Shown in pieces: positions 7,554-16,144 of a stretch of DNA of 64,000 bases. The notes beneath the pieces were generated by a model. That model searched no databases. It was not told the DNA's origin and saw nothing but the letters and a program-made list of their open reading frames with translations. Location of the stretch: contig DBZL01000014.1 in NCBI GenBank assembly GCA_002311745.1, positions 62,001 through 126,000 of the forward strand. Direction: 5' to 3'. Position numbers and translations under genes: made by a program. This stretch comes from Phycisphaerales bacterium UBA1161. Its GTDB lineage: Bacteria; Planctomycetota; Phycisphaerae; Tepidisphaerales; Tepidisphaeraceae. The number at the start of each line of letters is the position of its first letter. The stretch's first letter is position 1.

Positions 7554-8048
7554 TTACGCGGAGCGACCCAGAATAGTGATCTTTCCCGCCACGTTCGTGC
7601 CGGCGGCGACGGTGACGGTGATCGTGTCGGCCGAGCCGGCGCTGACGGCATAGCCGGGATTGGGGTTCCACATCAGCCAAACCCCGCCGTTGGCTTGGGC
7701 CGTTCCACTGTCGGTGGCGGAGACGGGATGCGTCCCGCCTCCGATGGTCATGTCCTGCCCCGCGGTGGTGCTGTCGTTCTCCACTAGAATCGCGCACACG
7801 TGCAGCATCCCCAGCGCGTTTTGCAATGGGTCCAGTGCAGTGCCGACGTTAATAGTCAGCGGCGCACCGGCACTGACCTGGATCGGGGCCGAATAGCAGC
7901 GATCCACGTTTCCCGCCGTGTTTCCCGCGCCCACCGTGAACGTCGGGCTGTGATTCACCTGCGACGCGGCGACCGCCGGCGCCGCCCCCGCGGTGAGCTG
8001 CGCCTTGAGCGACAACGACATCGATGGATTGGATAAAACCGTTGCCAT
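7554..8048 (-). CDS. Phage structural protein, Ala/Gly/Thr-rich, unknown
   Basis: The 164-residue product has a good ribosome site (GAGGAG before the ATG at 8048) and a composition dominated by Ala, Gly, Thr, Val and Asn, with predicted beta strands throughout. It lies between the tail-terminator-like gene and the tail tube gene. It may be a second tube, a decoration protein or a head-tail joining protein. No family is recognised. Confidence 0.55.
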   Translation of the reverse strand: MATVLSNPSMSLSLKAQLTAGAAPAVAASQVNHSPTFTVGAGNTAGNVDRCYSAPIQVSAGAPLTINVGTALDPLQNALGMLHVCAILVENDSTTAGQDMTIGGGTHPVSATDSGTAQANGGVWLMWNPNPGYAVSAGSADTITVTVAAGTNVAGKITILGRSA

Positions 8049-8070
8049 ACTTTCTCCTCGCTCTGCCCCC

Positions 8071-8580
8071 TTATGGCTGGGTGGACAAAATCACCGACCG
8101 ATCCAGCTCCATGTGCACGACGATGCTCATGACGCTGACCCATCGCTGCGTGGCCCTTCGCCACTGCGGCTGGCCAAAGGCGTCATCGCGGCCTTGGCGA
8201 ATCTCCCAGGACCGCACCAGCCCACCCAATCCCAGGTCCGGCCCGGCACGCAACAACGCCGCCATCGCCGCGTATTTCAGGGCATTGACCGGCGTCACAC
8301 GCAGCGACTCGTGCGTCGCCACAAGCTGGTACGATTGCGACAGCGACGCCACGCGCGAGTTGCCGCCGAACGGCTGCAGCTCAAACGCTTCCGGCAGGAG
8401 CACCACTTCCGGCGTGTCCGACGCCTGCAACTGCCCTTTGAACCGCTCGAAGCTGCCGGCCGTCATGTCGATCAAATTCCCCGGACGCACGATCGCCGCA
8501 AAAGCGCTGCAAGATTGCAGCGCCTTCAGGATCGCCGACGATGCGGCAGTGAAAGGGTCCGTCGCCATGGAATGGGACAT
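8071..8580 (-). CDS. Phage head-tail completion or tail terminator-like protein
   Basis: The 169-residue product follows the capsid gene. It starts with a helix carrying ILKALQ, then a beta segment, and ends in strands (VMSIVVHMEL), a layout common in minor tail and terminator proteins. The ATG at 8580 lies inside a 40-base repeat; an alternative ATG at 8568 would remove four residues. No clear ribosome site precedes either one. Confidence 0.5.
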   Translation of the reverse strand: MSHSMATDPFTAASSAILKALQSCSAFAAIVRPGNLIDMTAGSFERFKGQLQASDTPEVVLLPEAFELQPFGGNSRVASLSQSYQLVATHESLRVTPVNALKYAAMAALLRAGPDLGLGGLVRSWEIRQGRDDAFGQPQWRRATQRWVSVMSIVVHMELDRSVILSTQP

Positions 8581-8619
8581 GAAACGTGAAAAACTTCCTC
8601 ACGTCTTCACGTTTCACTC
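8577..8619 (-). repeat. Imperfect inverted repeat, copy 1
   Basis: TGAAACGTGAA and TTCACGTTTCA arms flank a short centre. A closely similar sequence in the same orientation occurs at 22170-22212. This copy fills the gap between the capsid gene and the next gene and includes the next gene's start codon. Confidence 0.6.
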
Positions 8620-9738
8620 TTAAAACTTCACCGTCGCCACGAAGATCGCGCTGGGGACTTTGAGCACGGGCAGGAACGTATCGCCGTAGATGATCTTGGC
8701 CGTTGGCGGATCGGCGCTGGCGATGCCGTAGGCGAACATGCCGGAGCGCGTTTCCATGCTGGAGACGACGCTCGGCTCCGCCGGCGTGATGATCCCCGCC
8801 TTGGTCGGTACGGGATACGTGCCCTCCAGCGTGCCGATCCACGCGGTGCTCGGCTCAGGCGTGAAGACGACCTGGTCGTCGCCGACCAGCGTCTGGCGGT
8901 TGCCGTTCTGGTCGACGAAGAAGCTGTGGTACGCCTTGTGCCAGGTCAAGCCCAGCAGAGGATTGGGAATATCCGCCGTGGCGATGAAGCTGGGTCCGAA
9001 CGCCTCCGGGCCGTAGTTGGCGCGGAAGAAGTAGTTGCTCAGGCTGTTGTTGGTCGTCAGATAATTGGCGACGTTCTTGCCGTAGAACGCGTGCTTGAGC
9101 TCGTAGCCGGTCAGCTCCACGGCCGCCTGGTGCAGCGCCTGGACCTGCTTATCGATGGCCGCCGTCGGGTCCGACCACTTGGTGGAAATGATGGGATTGC
9201 CCGTGCCGAAGACGTCGAGCTGGTTCTGGTTGCCCGCCGGCACGCCGTAATCCACCGTCGTCTGCGCACTGGTGCTGCTGGGCAGCAGGTTGCCCTGGCC
9301 GTCGTAATAGATCTGCGTCTTGAACAGCATCGACGTCAGGGCGCTGATGCGCAGGTTGTCCTGCGTCCAGCGGGCCTCGCGGATTTGCCGGCTTACCTCG
9401 TCGATCCCCAGCTTCTGCTTGGCCAGGTCGTTATAGTTCAGCAGGTTGAGGTAGTCCTTCACCGGCAGGACGATGTTTTCGATGCTGTGCAGCAGCTTGA
9501 CGGCCTTGACGCCGATCTCGCGAAGCTGCCGGTTCTTCGACGGCGCGCCGTACGGCGAAAGGGTCGCGTTGGTGCGCGAGCCGCTGAAGACCTTGTATTC
9601 TCCCGTGTCGCCGTCCACGGTCTGATCGACCTGGAAGAAGGCTGGCGGGAACGGATTGGGGATGCCGCTGACCGTGCTCTGGATGATCCCGCACAGATTG
9701 GGCGCGCCCAGAATGTCGTTGATGGAAACGTACGCCAT
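8620..9738 (-). CDS. Phage major capsid protein (lambda gpE-like family)
   Basis: The 372-residue product is collinear with phage capsid family E: an N-terminal arm, then a central region with conserved-looking features such as YGAPS, EARWTQDNLRISAL and a C-terminal beta-rich domain ending in VATVKF. It follows the decoration protein gene and precedes the joining protein gene, the classic capsid position. It is the main shell protein of the head. Confidence 0.75.
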   Translation of the reverse strand: MAYVSINDILGAPNLCGIIQSTVSGIPNPFPPAFFQVDQTVDGDTGEYKVFSGSRTNATLSPYGAPSKNRQLREIGVKAVKLLHSIENIVLPVKDYLNLLNYNDLAKQKLGIDEVSRQIREARWTQDNLRISALTSMLFKTQIYYDGQGNLLPSSTSAQTTVDYGVPAGNQNQLDVFGTGNPIISTKWSDPTAAIDKQVQALHQAAVELTGYELKHAFYGKNVANYLTTNNSLSNYFFRANYGPEAFGPSFIATADIPNPLLGLTWHKAYHSFFVDQNGNRQTLVGDDQVVFTPEPSTAWIGTLEGTYPVPTKAGIITPAEPSVVSSMETRSGMFAYGIASADPPTAKIIYGDTFLPVLKVPSAIFVATVKF

Positions 9739-9822
9739 GGTGATTGTCCTCGTTTGCGGAGGCTTCGCCTTCCGCGTGAATATCTCGCTCGCGGCCGGCC
9801 GACTTCAGTCGGCTGGTCCGGC

Positions 9823-10530
9823 TCATCCCGTGATGTCGTCCAGGAAGGTCACGCCCGGGCAAGCCGCGCGGATCGCCGACTTGATGTAGGTTTTCAGGCT
9901 CGCATCGGACGGATAGTTGACGATCATGCCCGTGTTGATCGTTCCGCCGCCGGCCAAAAGCCTGCCGCAGAACACGTCCACGCGGTTGGTATGCGTCTGA
10001 TCGACCACCTGCAGGCCGTCGACTTCGCACAGCAGCGTCAAGATGGTCTCGCTGCCATCGGTGGGCTGAATCGGCGATTGCGTAACCGCCGCGGCACTGG
10101 TGGCCGAGCACGTGATCACGCCCGTGCTGGTGTTGACCGCCGAGTAGGTGACGATCTGCGTGGCCACGGTGCCGCCGGCCGTCGGCGAGCCGGTCAGTTT
10201 GAACGTGCCGCTGGCGCCGATGCGCCGCACGATCTCGGCGGCCGTGTTCACGTCCGTCGCAATCGACGTCGCCCCGCTGGCCGTTGCCGATCCGCTCAGG
10301 CCGATGATGCTGTTGGCGTATTTGCCGCTGGCGGTGATCCGCCCCATCGGCATCCCCGCCCACAGCAGCCACGTATACGGTGCATTGAGCGCATTGCCCG
10401 ACGCCGTGCCGTCGACCGTCACCGGCGGGGCCCAGAACTGCGCGAATTCGCGCCCGGAATAGAACACCTCGCGCGGCTGCGAAACGAAGTTTCCAACCAC
10501 GCCGGGTTTGCCTTGTGGAATCGAGAACAT
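9823..10530 (-). CDS. Phage head decoration-like protein
   Basis: The 235-residue product begins after AAAGGATCTCC and lies between the protease/scaffold and capsid genes, the position of decoration proteins that stabilise expanded capsids. It has an N-terminal arm, a Ser/Thr/Ala-rich beta middle at about 80-155 and a C-terminal region predicted to be mixed helix and strand. The family is inferred from order and composition. Confidence 0.55.
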   Translation of the reverse strand: MFSIPQGKPGVVGNFVSQPREVFYSGREFAQFWAPPVTVDGTASGNALNAPYTWLLWAGMPMGRITASGKYANSIIGLSGSATASGATSIATDVNTAAEIVRRIGASGTFKLTGSPTAGGTVATQIVTYSAVNTSTGVITCSATSAAAVTQSPIQPTDGSETILTLLCEVDGLQVVDQTHTNRVDVFCGRLLAGGGTINTGMIVNYPSDASLKTYIKSAIRAACPGVTFLDDITG

Positions 10531-10578
10531 GGAGATCCTTTCACGTAGAAATGGTCATGGGTGATGGATGAAACGTCT

Positions 10579-11583
10579 TCACCCCGTAACACTTGCCACC
10601 TTGGTCATGTACTGACGCAGCTGCTCGATCGCGGAGGACTCTTCTCCCGGAGCGACCCGGGCCATGCTCTGCAGCCCGGTTTTTTCGCCCGTGTTGATCG
10701 GCCGGTTATCCAGCAGAATCTCGGCAATGCTCAGCGCCAGGCACCGGTCGCCTTGCGGATTGGACAAGCGCGAAAGGGCCAGCACGTTGGCCGAGCCGTT
10801 TTCGTTCTTGACCAGCGTCGCCACCAGCCGGTCGCGTGCCGCCGGTGAAAGCCCGCCGCCCGCCACCGCCGCGTCGAATTTCGCGATCGCCGCCTCCACC
10901 ATCGCCTGCTGCGCCTCGTCGCTCAGCGCCGGTGGCAGCCGCGCTGAAAGCTCGGCGATGCGCTGCTGCGCGGCCGCTAACTGGCTTTCCAGGTCGCCGT
11001 GGACATCAGCCGATGGCGAAACCTCCTCGTTCTCGGCCAAGGTTTGCAGAAGTACCAGCGTGTCCCCGCCGTCCGCATCGCGCGAGGCGCTGACGACCTG
11101 CCCCTGATTGGGCACCACGGGCACGGGCGTCAGGGCCAAGTGAACGATCGCCTCACCCCACTGCCGGGCCTGGCCATCAGTGAAGTCCGGGTGAATCCCC
11201 ACCGACACCCAGTTCCGCGCCGCCGTCAGCGCTGCATCGGGTCCGATGAACTGGCACAACGCCAGCAGCCGGTCCCCGTCAAGCTTGAACTGTTTGACGT
11301 AACCGACGACGTCGCGGGCCCGGTCCGAATGATCGCAGTTGATCGGGATCGGCACGCCCGCGGCCAGCATCTCCGTCCCCGTCTCGGCCCAGCTCTGCAG
11401 CCGATCCGCATCGACGTTCAGCGAATATCCGCGCGTCGGATGTACGTAATTGCCGATGTGGATCACTTCCTTCCAGAAGTACGTCGCCGGCTGCCCGGAC
11501 ACCTCCGCCGGCAAACCGTCGCTCGGCTCGACCTGTGAATCCGCTGACACTTGCTGCGCGTGAAGATGGAATGGTGTATTCAT
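10579..11583 (-). CDS. Phage prohead protease with fused scaffold (Mu gpI-like)
   Basis: Residues about 35-170 resemble the Mu-type phage protease: a region with INCDHS carrying the likely catalytic His, and WVSVGIHPDF with the likely Ser, followed by LALTPVPVV. Residues about 195-225 form a coiled coil and the rest is helical, as in the scaffold part. The protein (334 residues) would guide capsid assembly and then cleave itself and the scaffold. It lies between portal and decoration genes. Confidence 0.7.
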   Translation of the reverse strand: MNTPFHLHAQQVSADSQVEPSDGLPAEVSGQPATYFWKEVIHIGNYVHPTRGYSLNVDADRLQSWAETGTEMLAAGVPIPINCDHSDRARDVVGYVKQFKLDGDRLLALCQFIGPDAALTAARNWVSVGIHPDFTDGQARQWGEAIVHLALTPVPVVPNQGQVVSASRDADGGDTLVLLQTLAENEEVSPSADVHGDLESQLAAAQQRIAELSARLPPALSDEAQQAMVEAAIAKFDAAVAGGGLSPAARDRLVATLVKNENGSANVLALSRLSNPQGDRCLALSIAEILLDNRPINTGEKTGLQSMARVAPGEESSAIEQLRQYMTKVASVTG

Positions 11584-11620
11584 CGCAATAAAGCCGTTGA
11601 AAAACTGTCGAAATGTTCCG

Positions 11621-12949
11621 TTACGCCCCGCGCGGCACCGCCAATTGGTCCAGCAAGGCGTCGACGTCGATCCGACTGACCGCGTCGGATGCCTTGCTGG
11701 AGAGAAGTTGGCTCAGTACGCCGCGCAGGATTCCCAGGGATTGGTCTTCGATCGGCGCCGGCTCGATGGCGACGGCCCCGTGGGCCGCGCTGCCGAAATT
11801 GAGCACCAACAGTTCGTCCAACACGTCCCGCGTGACGGCATCGGCCAGGTCACGGTCGATCAGTTCGCAATCCAGCGTCCCCGTATCCGTGTGTGTTTGC
11901 GCATCGGCGCGGCTGCCGTGGCGCGATTCCAAACCGACCCGCTCGGGCCTCAGCCAGCCGCGGAAGATCAGCGCATCGTAATACTCCAGGACCAACTTCA
12001 TGCCCGGCGCGTGGTCGGCGCCGGCGCTTTCAAACGCCGAGAGCTGCCACGGACTCTTGCCCGCCAGTTCGTACGCGCTTCGCGGATCGCTGCTGGAAGC
12101 AAAACCGTTGGGGAACATCACGCTCCGCCCCGCCGAGACCGCATCCAGCACCTGCTGGCCGAGCCACTGGTTGGGCCGCTCGGCGCCCGCGGCGTCGCGG
12201 CTGGTCCCTTCGGGGTAATGCAACTGCACGACGATGCCGGCGACTTTTTTCAGATACTGGGCCAAGCGCTGGCGAATCTGCTCGCTCTCCGACCAGACCT
12301 GGCGGACGTTTTCATGCCGCGATCGGCCGTACGGATTGCCCGCCTCGCCGTCGTACGTGTACAGAAAATACTTCTGATCCTTCAGGACTACCGGCGGCGA
12401 GCCGGGGGCGCGATTCAACAGTCCCGCCGGATTGCCGTGTTCGTCCACCAGAATTTCCGTGCAATCCCACAGAAGCGGCTTAAGTCGCCGAAGAATCCGC
12501 CGCCCGCCCCGAACGTCCCAGATCTTCTCGAATCCCGCCCAGCCGAATTCCAGGGCTTTGAGCGCATCGCGAACCAGCGCCGCCCGCATCGGCTCCAGCA
12601 CCTGCCGCGCAAAGACCAGCCACTGGTCCGGCACGTCCTGGCGTAGCTTTTTCCATCGCCATGTATTGGCCACGATCGGCGCCGAGACGATTCCGCGGAC
12701 CAGCGCGTTGGTCGGATGCGCGGAGATCTGGCGATACGTCTGGTAGGTTCCCGGCGCCGCCGCCGTGAAACCGGCCAACCCGCCGGCGCTGAAGCCGGGC
12801 AGTCCGCCCGCGCTGCTGGCCCTCGTTTGTGCGGTTGTAAGCTCTCCCGCCGACGGCTTGGGCGACTGGCCCACCGGCAGGCCGAACAGATCTGAACGTG
12901 GATCGAGTGTGATGACGGAGAACTGTGACATACGTTTAACCGCAACCAT
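11621..12949 (-). CDS. Phage portal protein, DUF935 (Mu gp29-like) family
   Basis: The 442-residue product matches portal proteins of the DUF935 family: an FGWAGFEKIWDV segment near residue 135, a helical stem region with NPYGRSRHENVRQVW at about 205-220, and a C-terminal part with DLADAVTRDVL. Portals form the dodecameric ring through which DNA enters the head. The start overlaps the terminase stop by ATGA. A second ATG seven codons in is also possible. Confidence 0.75.
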   Translation of the reverse strand: MVAVKRMSQFSVITLDPRSDLFGLPVGQSPKPSAGELTTAQTRASSAGGLPGFSAGGLAGFTAAAPGTYQTYRQISAHPTNALVRGIVSAPIVANTWRWKKLRQDVPDQWLVFARQVLEPMRAALVRDALKALEFGWAGFEKIWDVRGGRRILRRLKPLLWDCTEILVDEHGNPAGLLNRAPGSPPVVLKDQKYFLYTYDGEAGNPYGRSRHENVRQVWSESEQIRQRLAQYLKKVAGIVVQLHYPEGTSRDAAGAERPNQWLGQQVLDAVSAGRSVMFPNGFASSSDPRSAYELAGKSPWQLSAFESAGADHAPGMKLVLEYYDALIFRGWLRPERVGLESRHGSRADAQTHTDTGTLDCELIDRDLADAVTRDVLDELLVLNFGSAAHGAVAIEPAPIEDQSLGILRGVLSQLLSSKASDAVSRIDVDALLDQLAVPRGA

Positions 12950-14274
12950 CAGGTTGAAAAACTGATCTGTCCCGCCGGCGGCGCTTCCGGACGGATGGGA
13001 TACTCACAGGCGATGAAATACCGCAGCCACGCCAGGGCATGCTGGGCGTCCAGATGGCCGGGCCAAACGGCGCTACGCAGGTCTTCGATCAACCGCCCGC
13101 AACATGGATCGATCGACAGCCTCACCGCCCCATCCGCCGCTTTGAGTTTGGCGCGCACAGCATTGATCGAGTCCTTCACGGGCGGATTGCTGCGCGGAAC
13201 CTTGAATGTCGGGCAAAGCCGACGCAGGTGATTGCTCACGAGGTACCAGTCGGACACGCCGCTGGTGCTATCGCGAGCGCCGCCGCTGGCATCGCCGTAA
13301 ACGCTCAGGTGTCGCAAATCCCATTTGCGCTGCGCCGCCCGCTGTAAAAACTCCCGGCACGCGGCATCCGTGTGCGTGTCCGGCAGCGTCAGCTCGTCGA
13401 TGACACGCACCTGGCCCTGGTGGTGCTGGATCACCCCGTTGCACATCGGATCGATGTTGAAATCCAGCGACCAGCAGATCGGCAGCGCCGGATCGTACGG
13501 TGTGGGCTTGACGTGCGCCGCGGGATCGAAATCCGCAAACGCCCTGCCCCGCGCAATCACGAATTTCCCGAGGTATTCCTGCTCGAAGATGCGCGGATCC
13601 AATCGCCGGCGGGCCGATTCCAATTCTTCCGGCGGCAAAATGTCCGCCGAGGGCCAAAAAAAACAGGCCCATTCCGGATCCAACCCGCTACGGGCCAGAT
13701 CGACCATCTTTTCGTATTCCGCCTGGCCCGGCGCATCCATGTCCGGCACGCCGATCAGCCAAGCCCATCCGCGCCGATCCGCCAGCGCCGGCCGAATGTG
13801 CGCATCCCACACTCCGGGGCGGCAATTGGCCAGTTCGTCGATCACGCAGCCGTCCCAAGGACTCCCTTCGATGCGCTGCGGCACGTCCAGCCCCTGCACC
13901 CAAAGCTGAGCGCCGTTGCAGGCCGTCAGACGCAGCGCCGATTCACTGATCGCGCGCGTCCAACGCCGCGGCAGCAAGGCCTTAAGATCATCCCAGAAGA
14001 CCCGCTTGGCCTGATCGCGCGTCGGCGCCGCCGCAAAGTACCGCCCCGGCCTCCCGTGCCAGGTAAGACGGAACAGATGCTCCACCAATCGCCGCTTGGC
14101 CAGCTCTGTCTTCCCGCTGCGCCGCCCCGCCGGCACCACCTTGAACCGCGTTTGGTCGTTCCACAGCCGCCACTGCACCTCGTGCCATCGCAGCTCAACC
14201 CACCTTGGGCTCCAGTTGCGGCGGTTCGGGCCAGTCATCGGACTCGCCGGCTCGGTCGCTTTGTCCAAGCTCAT
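12949..14274 (-). CDS. Terminase large subunit
   Basis: The ATG at 14274 gives 441 residues; the open frame extends to a TTG at 14283, and an ATG at 14238 is also possible. The ATPase part shows Walker A (PAGRRSGKTE, about 48-57) and Walker B (GCVIDELAN, about 145). The nuclease part has acidic motifs WSLDFNID (about 275), VYGDASG (about 335) and DAQHALAWLRYF near the end. It packages DNA into the prohead together with the small subunit and portal. Confidence 0.9.
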   Translation of the reverse strand: MSLDKATEPASPMTGPNRRNWSPRWVELRWHEVQWRLWNDQTRFKVVPAGRRSGKTELAKRRLVEHLFRLTWHGRPGRYFAAAPTRDQAKRVFWDDLKALLPRRWTRAISESALRLTACNGAQLWVQGLDVPQRIEGSPWDGCVIDELANCRPGVWDAHIRPALADRRGWAWLIGVPDMDAPGQAEYEKMVDLARSGLDPEWACFFWPSADILPPEELESARRRLDPRIFEQEYLGKFVIARGRAFADFDPAAHVKPTPYDPALPICWSLDFNIDPMCNGVIQHHQGQVRVIDELTLPDTHTDAACREFLQRAAQRKWDLRHLSVYGDASGGARDSTSGVSDWYLVSNHLRRLCPTFKVPRSNPPVKDSINAVRAKLKAADGAVRLSIDPCCGRLIEDLRSAVWPGHLDAQHALAWLRYFIACEYPIRPEAPPAGQISFST

Positions 14275-14503
14275 GCTTGCCAAGAAAAACGAGCATCGCC
14301 GTGTTACCCTTGGCGGCGATGGCGGTTTGTTTTTGTCTCAGGGACATGTGCCGCTGAGCACGCAGCCGCGCCAGCAGCGGACCGAACTTTTCCTGCAACT
14401 GCGCCGCCGTCCAGCCCAGAAAATCGGCAATTTCCTGATCTTCCGCGCCGCCCAGGACCAGGCCTCGGATCTGCTGCTCTTCGATCGGAGGCCCCGCTTC
14501 CAT
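14195..14503 (-). CDS. Terminase small subunit-like HTH protein
   Basis: The 102-residue protein has an N-terminal helix-turn-helix (EDQEIADFLGWT) and a C-terminal stretch with KGNTAMLVFLGKHELGQSD, a sequence typical of small HTH proteins encoded just before phage large terminases. It probably recognises the packaging site. It overlaps the large-subunit start by up to 80 bases and begins 8 bases after the ABC-GNAT stop. Confidence 0.7.
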   Translation of the reverse strand: MEAGPPIEEQQIRGLVLGGAEDQEIADFLGWTAAQLQEKFGPLLARLRAQRHMSLRQKQTAIAAKGNTAMLVFLGKHELGQSDRAGESDDWPEPPQLEPKVG

Positions 14504-14510
14504 CCACAGA

Positions 14511-15647
14511 TCATCTCACGTCTTTGACAACGCCGAACTGCCGCGCCAACTCCGGCCGCGGCGGTCCAACAAACCGAAAACTGGCCGTCATCCGCCGCCA
14601 ACTGAGTGTTTTGTCCAGACCGGCCAGGCGCCGTCCTCGCCCCATCCGTCTGCCCGCCCCCACGCGCGAGGGAGATCGAATCATCCGCCACAGCGGCGAT
14701 CGCGAGCGATGCCGCATCATCGCCGGATGACTGGTGACGCTGGTGTACGGCTTGCCCGTTGCGGCAAACAGCGACGCCACGAACTCGCTGATCGCCGTGC
14801 CGATGCCCAGCCCCTGATAATCCGGCAGGCACACGCAGCGGTGCTCCCGCCACCCGGGACAGTGCGGATGCGGAAACGGAAGCACCGCCACCAACGCCGC
14901 CGGCTCATTCTCGATCAAACCCGCAAAGCACTGCGCCGCGGGATTCAGCTCGGCGCTCAGATAATGATGACGCTTGAACAGGCGCCACGGCGACCTATTG
15001 CAGCGGACGATTTCCAACGCGATGTCGGGACGCCGAAGCCGCCCCCGCGTCAGCGACCCATCGGCCATGTCCAACACCCAATCCGGCTCCAGCCACGCCA
15101 TCACGTCGTAATGGCACGTCACCGCCACGAATCGTTGCCCGCGCCGCCGCACGGCCTTGGCCACGGCCGCCGACCCGATCCGCGCCACCGTCCGGTCCAC
15201 CACGCTGGTGAATTCATCCACAACCGCCAGTTCCGGCATCTCCGCCAGCGTGCGAGCCAAATTCACGCGAAACTGCTCCCCATTGGACAGCGCCCAATAC
15301 GGCCGCACCCACGCCGGTGGCGTGCTGAACCCGACGCTGCTGAGCAATTGCGTGATGTCGCTAATCCCCAGCGCCGCCGGAAAACCATCCAGGAGGCTCT
15401 TGTTCGCCGGCCAATCCCACCGCTCGATCAGATGATTCCCAAACGCCTGCCGCGCCACCGTCGTCTTGCCCGAGCCGCTGGGACCGACGATCAGGCCGAT
15501 CGTCCAGGGCTCTTCCGTCGAAGGCACTTCCACGTCGAAAGCACAGCGCTCGCCCGCCGCCGGTGGAAGATCGAACATCCCCTCCACCTGCCGCACGCGA
15601 AAACTTTCCGGCAGGCGACACTCGACTACAGCGTGAACAGCCGGCAC
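14511..15647 (-). CDS. ABC-type ATPase fused to a GNAT (Mom-like) acyltransferase domain
   Basis: A GTG at 15647 with GAGGGG 5 bases upstream gives 378 residues and overlaps the ParB-like gene by 22 bases. Residues about 50-215 form an ABC ATPase: Walker A GPSGSGKTT, an ABC signature-like LSNGEQFRVNLA, Walker B LAVVDEFTS and a following His in VTCHYD. Residues about 220-340 resemble a GNAT fold with the acyl-CoA loop LPDYQGLGIG and an earlier HHYLSAELN. Mu Mom, which modifies adenine in phage DNA, is a GNAT relative; a DNA modification role here is inference. There are no membrane segments, so it is not a transporter. Confidence 0.75.
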   Translation of the reverse strand: MPAVHAVVECRLPESFRVRQVEGMFDLPPAAGERCAFDVEVPSTEEPWTIGLIVGPSGSGKTTVARQAFGNHLIERWDWPANKSLLDGFPAALGISDITQLLSSVGFSTPPAWVRPYWALSNGEQFRVNLARTLAEMPELAVVDEFTSVVDRTVARIGSAAVAKAVRRRGQRFVAVTCHYDVMAWLEPDWVLDMADGSLTRGRLRRPDIALEIVRCNRSPWRLFKRHHYLSAELNPAAQCFAGLIENEPAALVAVLPFPHPHCPGWREHRCVCLPDYQGLGIGTAISEFVASLFAATGKPYTSVTSHPAMMRHRSRSPLWRMIRSPSRVGAGRRMGRGRRLAGLDKTLSWRRMTASFRFVGPPRPELARQFGVVKDVR

Positions 15648-16144
15648 GTGTACCCCTCGGAACTGAGGCGATCGAACACTTCCTTCTGCTGCGCTTCATC
15701 GCGGCATTCAACGACAACCTCGAACTTCGCTTCCAAGGACGCGGTTTCATCGCCGCCGGGTGCGATCTGCCCGCTCAGCTTCGCCAATTCATCGGCGTCG
15801 AATCCGACATCCCCCAGCTCCTGCTCGCTCAGCAGCTTGGCCAAAGCCTCTGTATCCCATGCGGCCAGTTCCGCCGTGCGGTTGTCCGCGATCGAATACG
15901 CCGTCAATTCCGTGGGCGGCAGATCGGAGCGGACGATTTGGATTTCGCGCCAACCCAGCGCCTTGGCCGCCTCAAGCGTGCCGTTGCCCGCCCGCACCAC
16001 GCCGCGCGAATCGACGACAATCGGCTTTTGCTGCCCGAACCGCCGCAGACTCGCCTTGATCGCCTCCAGGTTCCGCTCGCCGTGCTTGCGCACATTGGCC
16101 GGATCGAGCGAAAGCGAGTCGATCAAGACAGTTTCAACCGTCAT
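15626..16144 (-). CDS. ParB-like nuclease/NTPase-fold domain protein 1
   Basis: Start at the ATG 16144, which overlaps the DUF5131 stop by ATGA. The 172-residue product has a ParB N-terminal-type domain at about 1-105 (LDPANVRKHGERNLEAIKAS, a VRAGNGTLEAAKALGW box, AYSIADNRTAELAAWD). Domains of this type are often fused to or encoded with DNA methyltransferases. A distinct 40-residue C-terminal segment, about 130-172, looks like a small alpha/beta unit. It is a close paralogue of the gene at 17457-18029. Confidence 0.75.
   Translation of the reverse strand: MTVETVLIDSLSLDPANVRKHGERNLEAIKASLRRFGQQKPIVVDSRGVVRAGNGTLEAAKALGWREIQIVRSDLPPTELTAYSIADNRTAELAAWDTEALAKLLSEQELGDVGFDADELAKLSGQIAPGGDETASLEAKFEVVVECRDEAQQKEVFDRLSSEGYTCRLFTL
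15800..16144 (-). repeat. Direct repeat, ParB-like copy 1
   Basis: The 5' part of this ParB-like gene is nearly identical at DNA level to 17690-18029, with runs of identity longer than 20 bases and scattered mismatches. Identity fades towards the 3' end, where the two genes encode unrelated tails. Confidence 0.7.

Noticed and set aside
8926-10548. 540-codon plus-strand frame opposite the capsid and decoration genes
   Set aside because: The opposite strand carries recognisable phage genes with ribosome sites; the plus-strand translation is Arg/Val/Ala-rich with no motif.
14511-15647. ABC transporter ATP-binding protein
   Set aside because: There is no permease nearby, no membrane segment and a GNAT domain is fused; the phage context fits a nucleic-acid-acting enzyme better.
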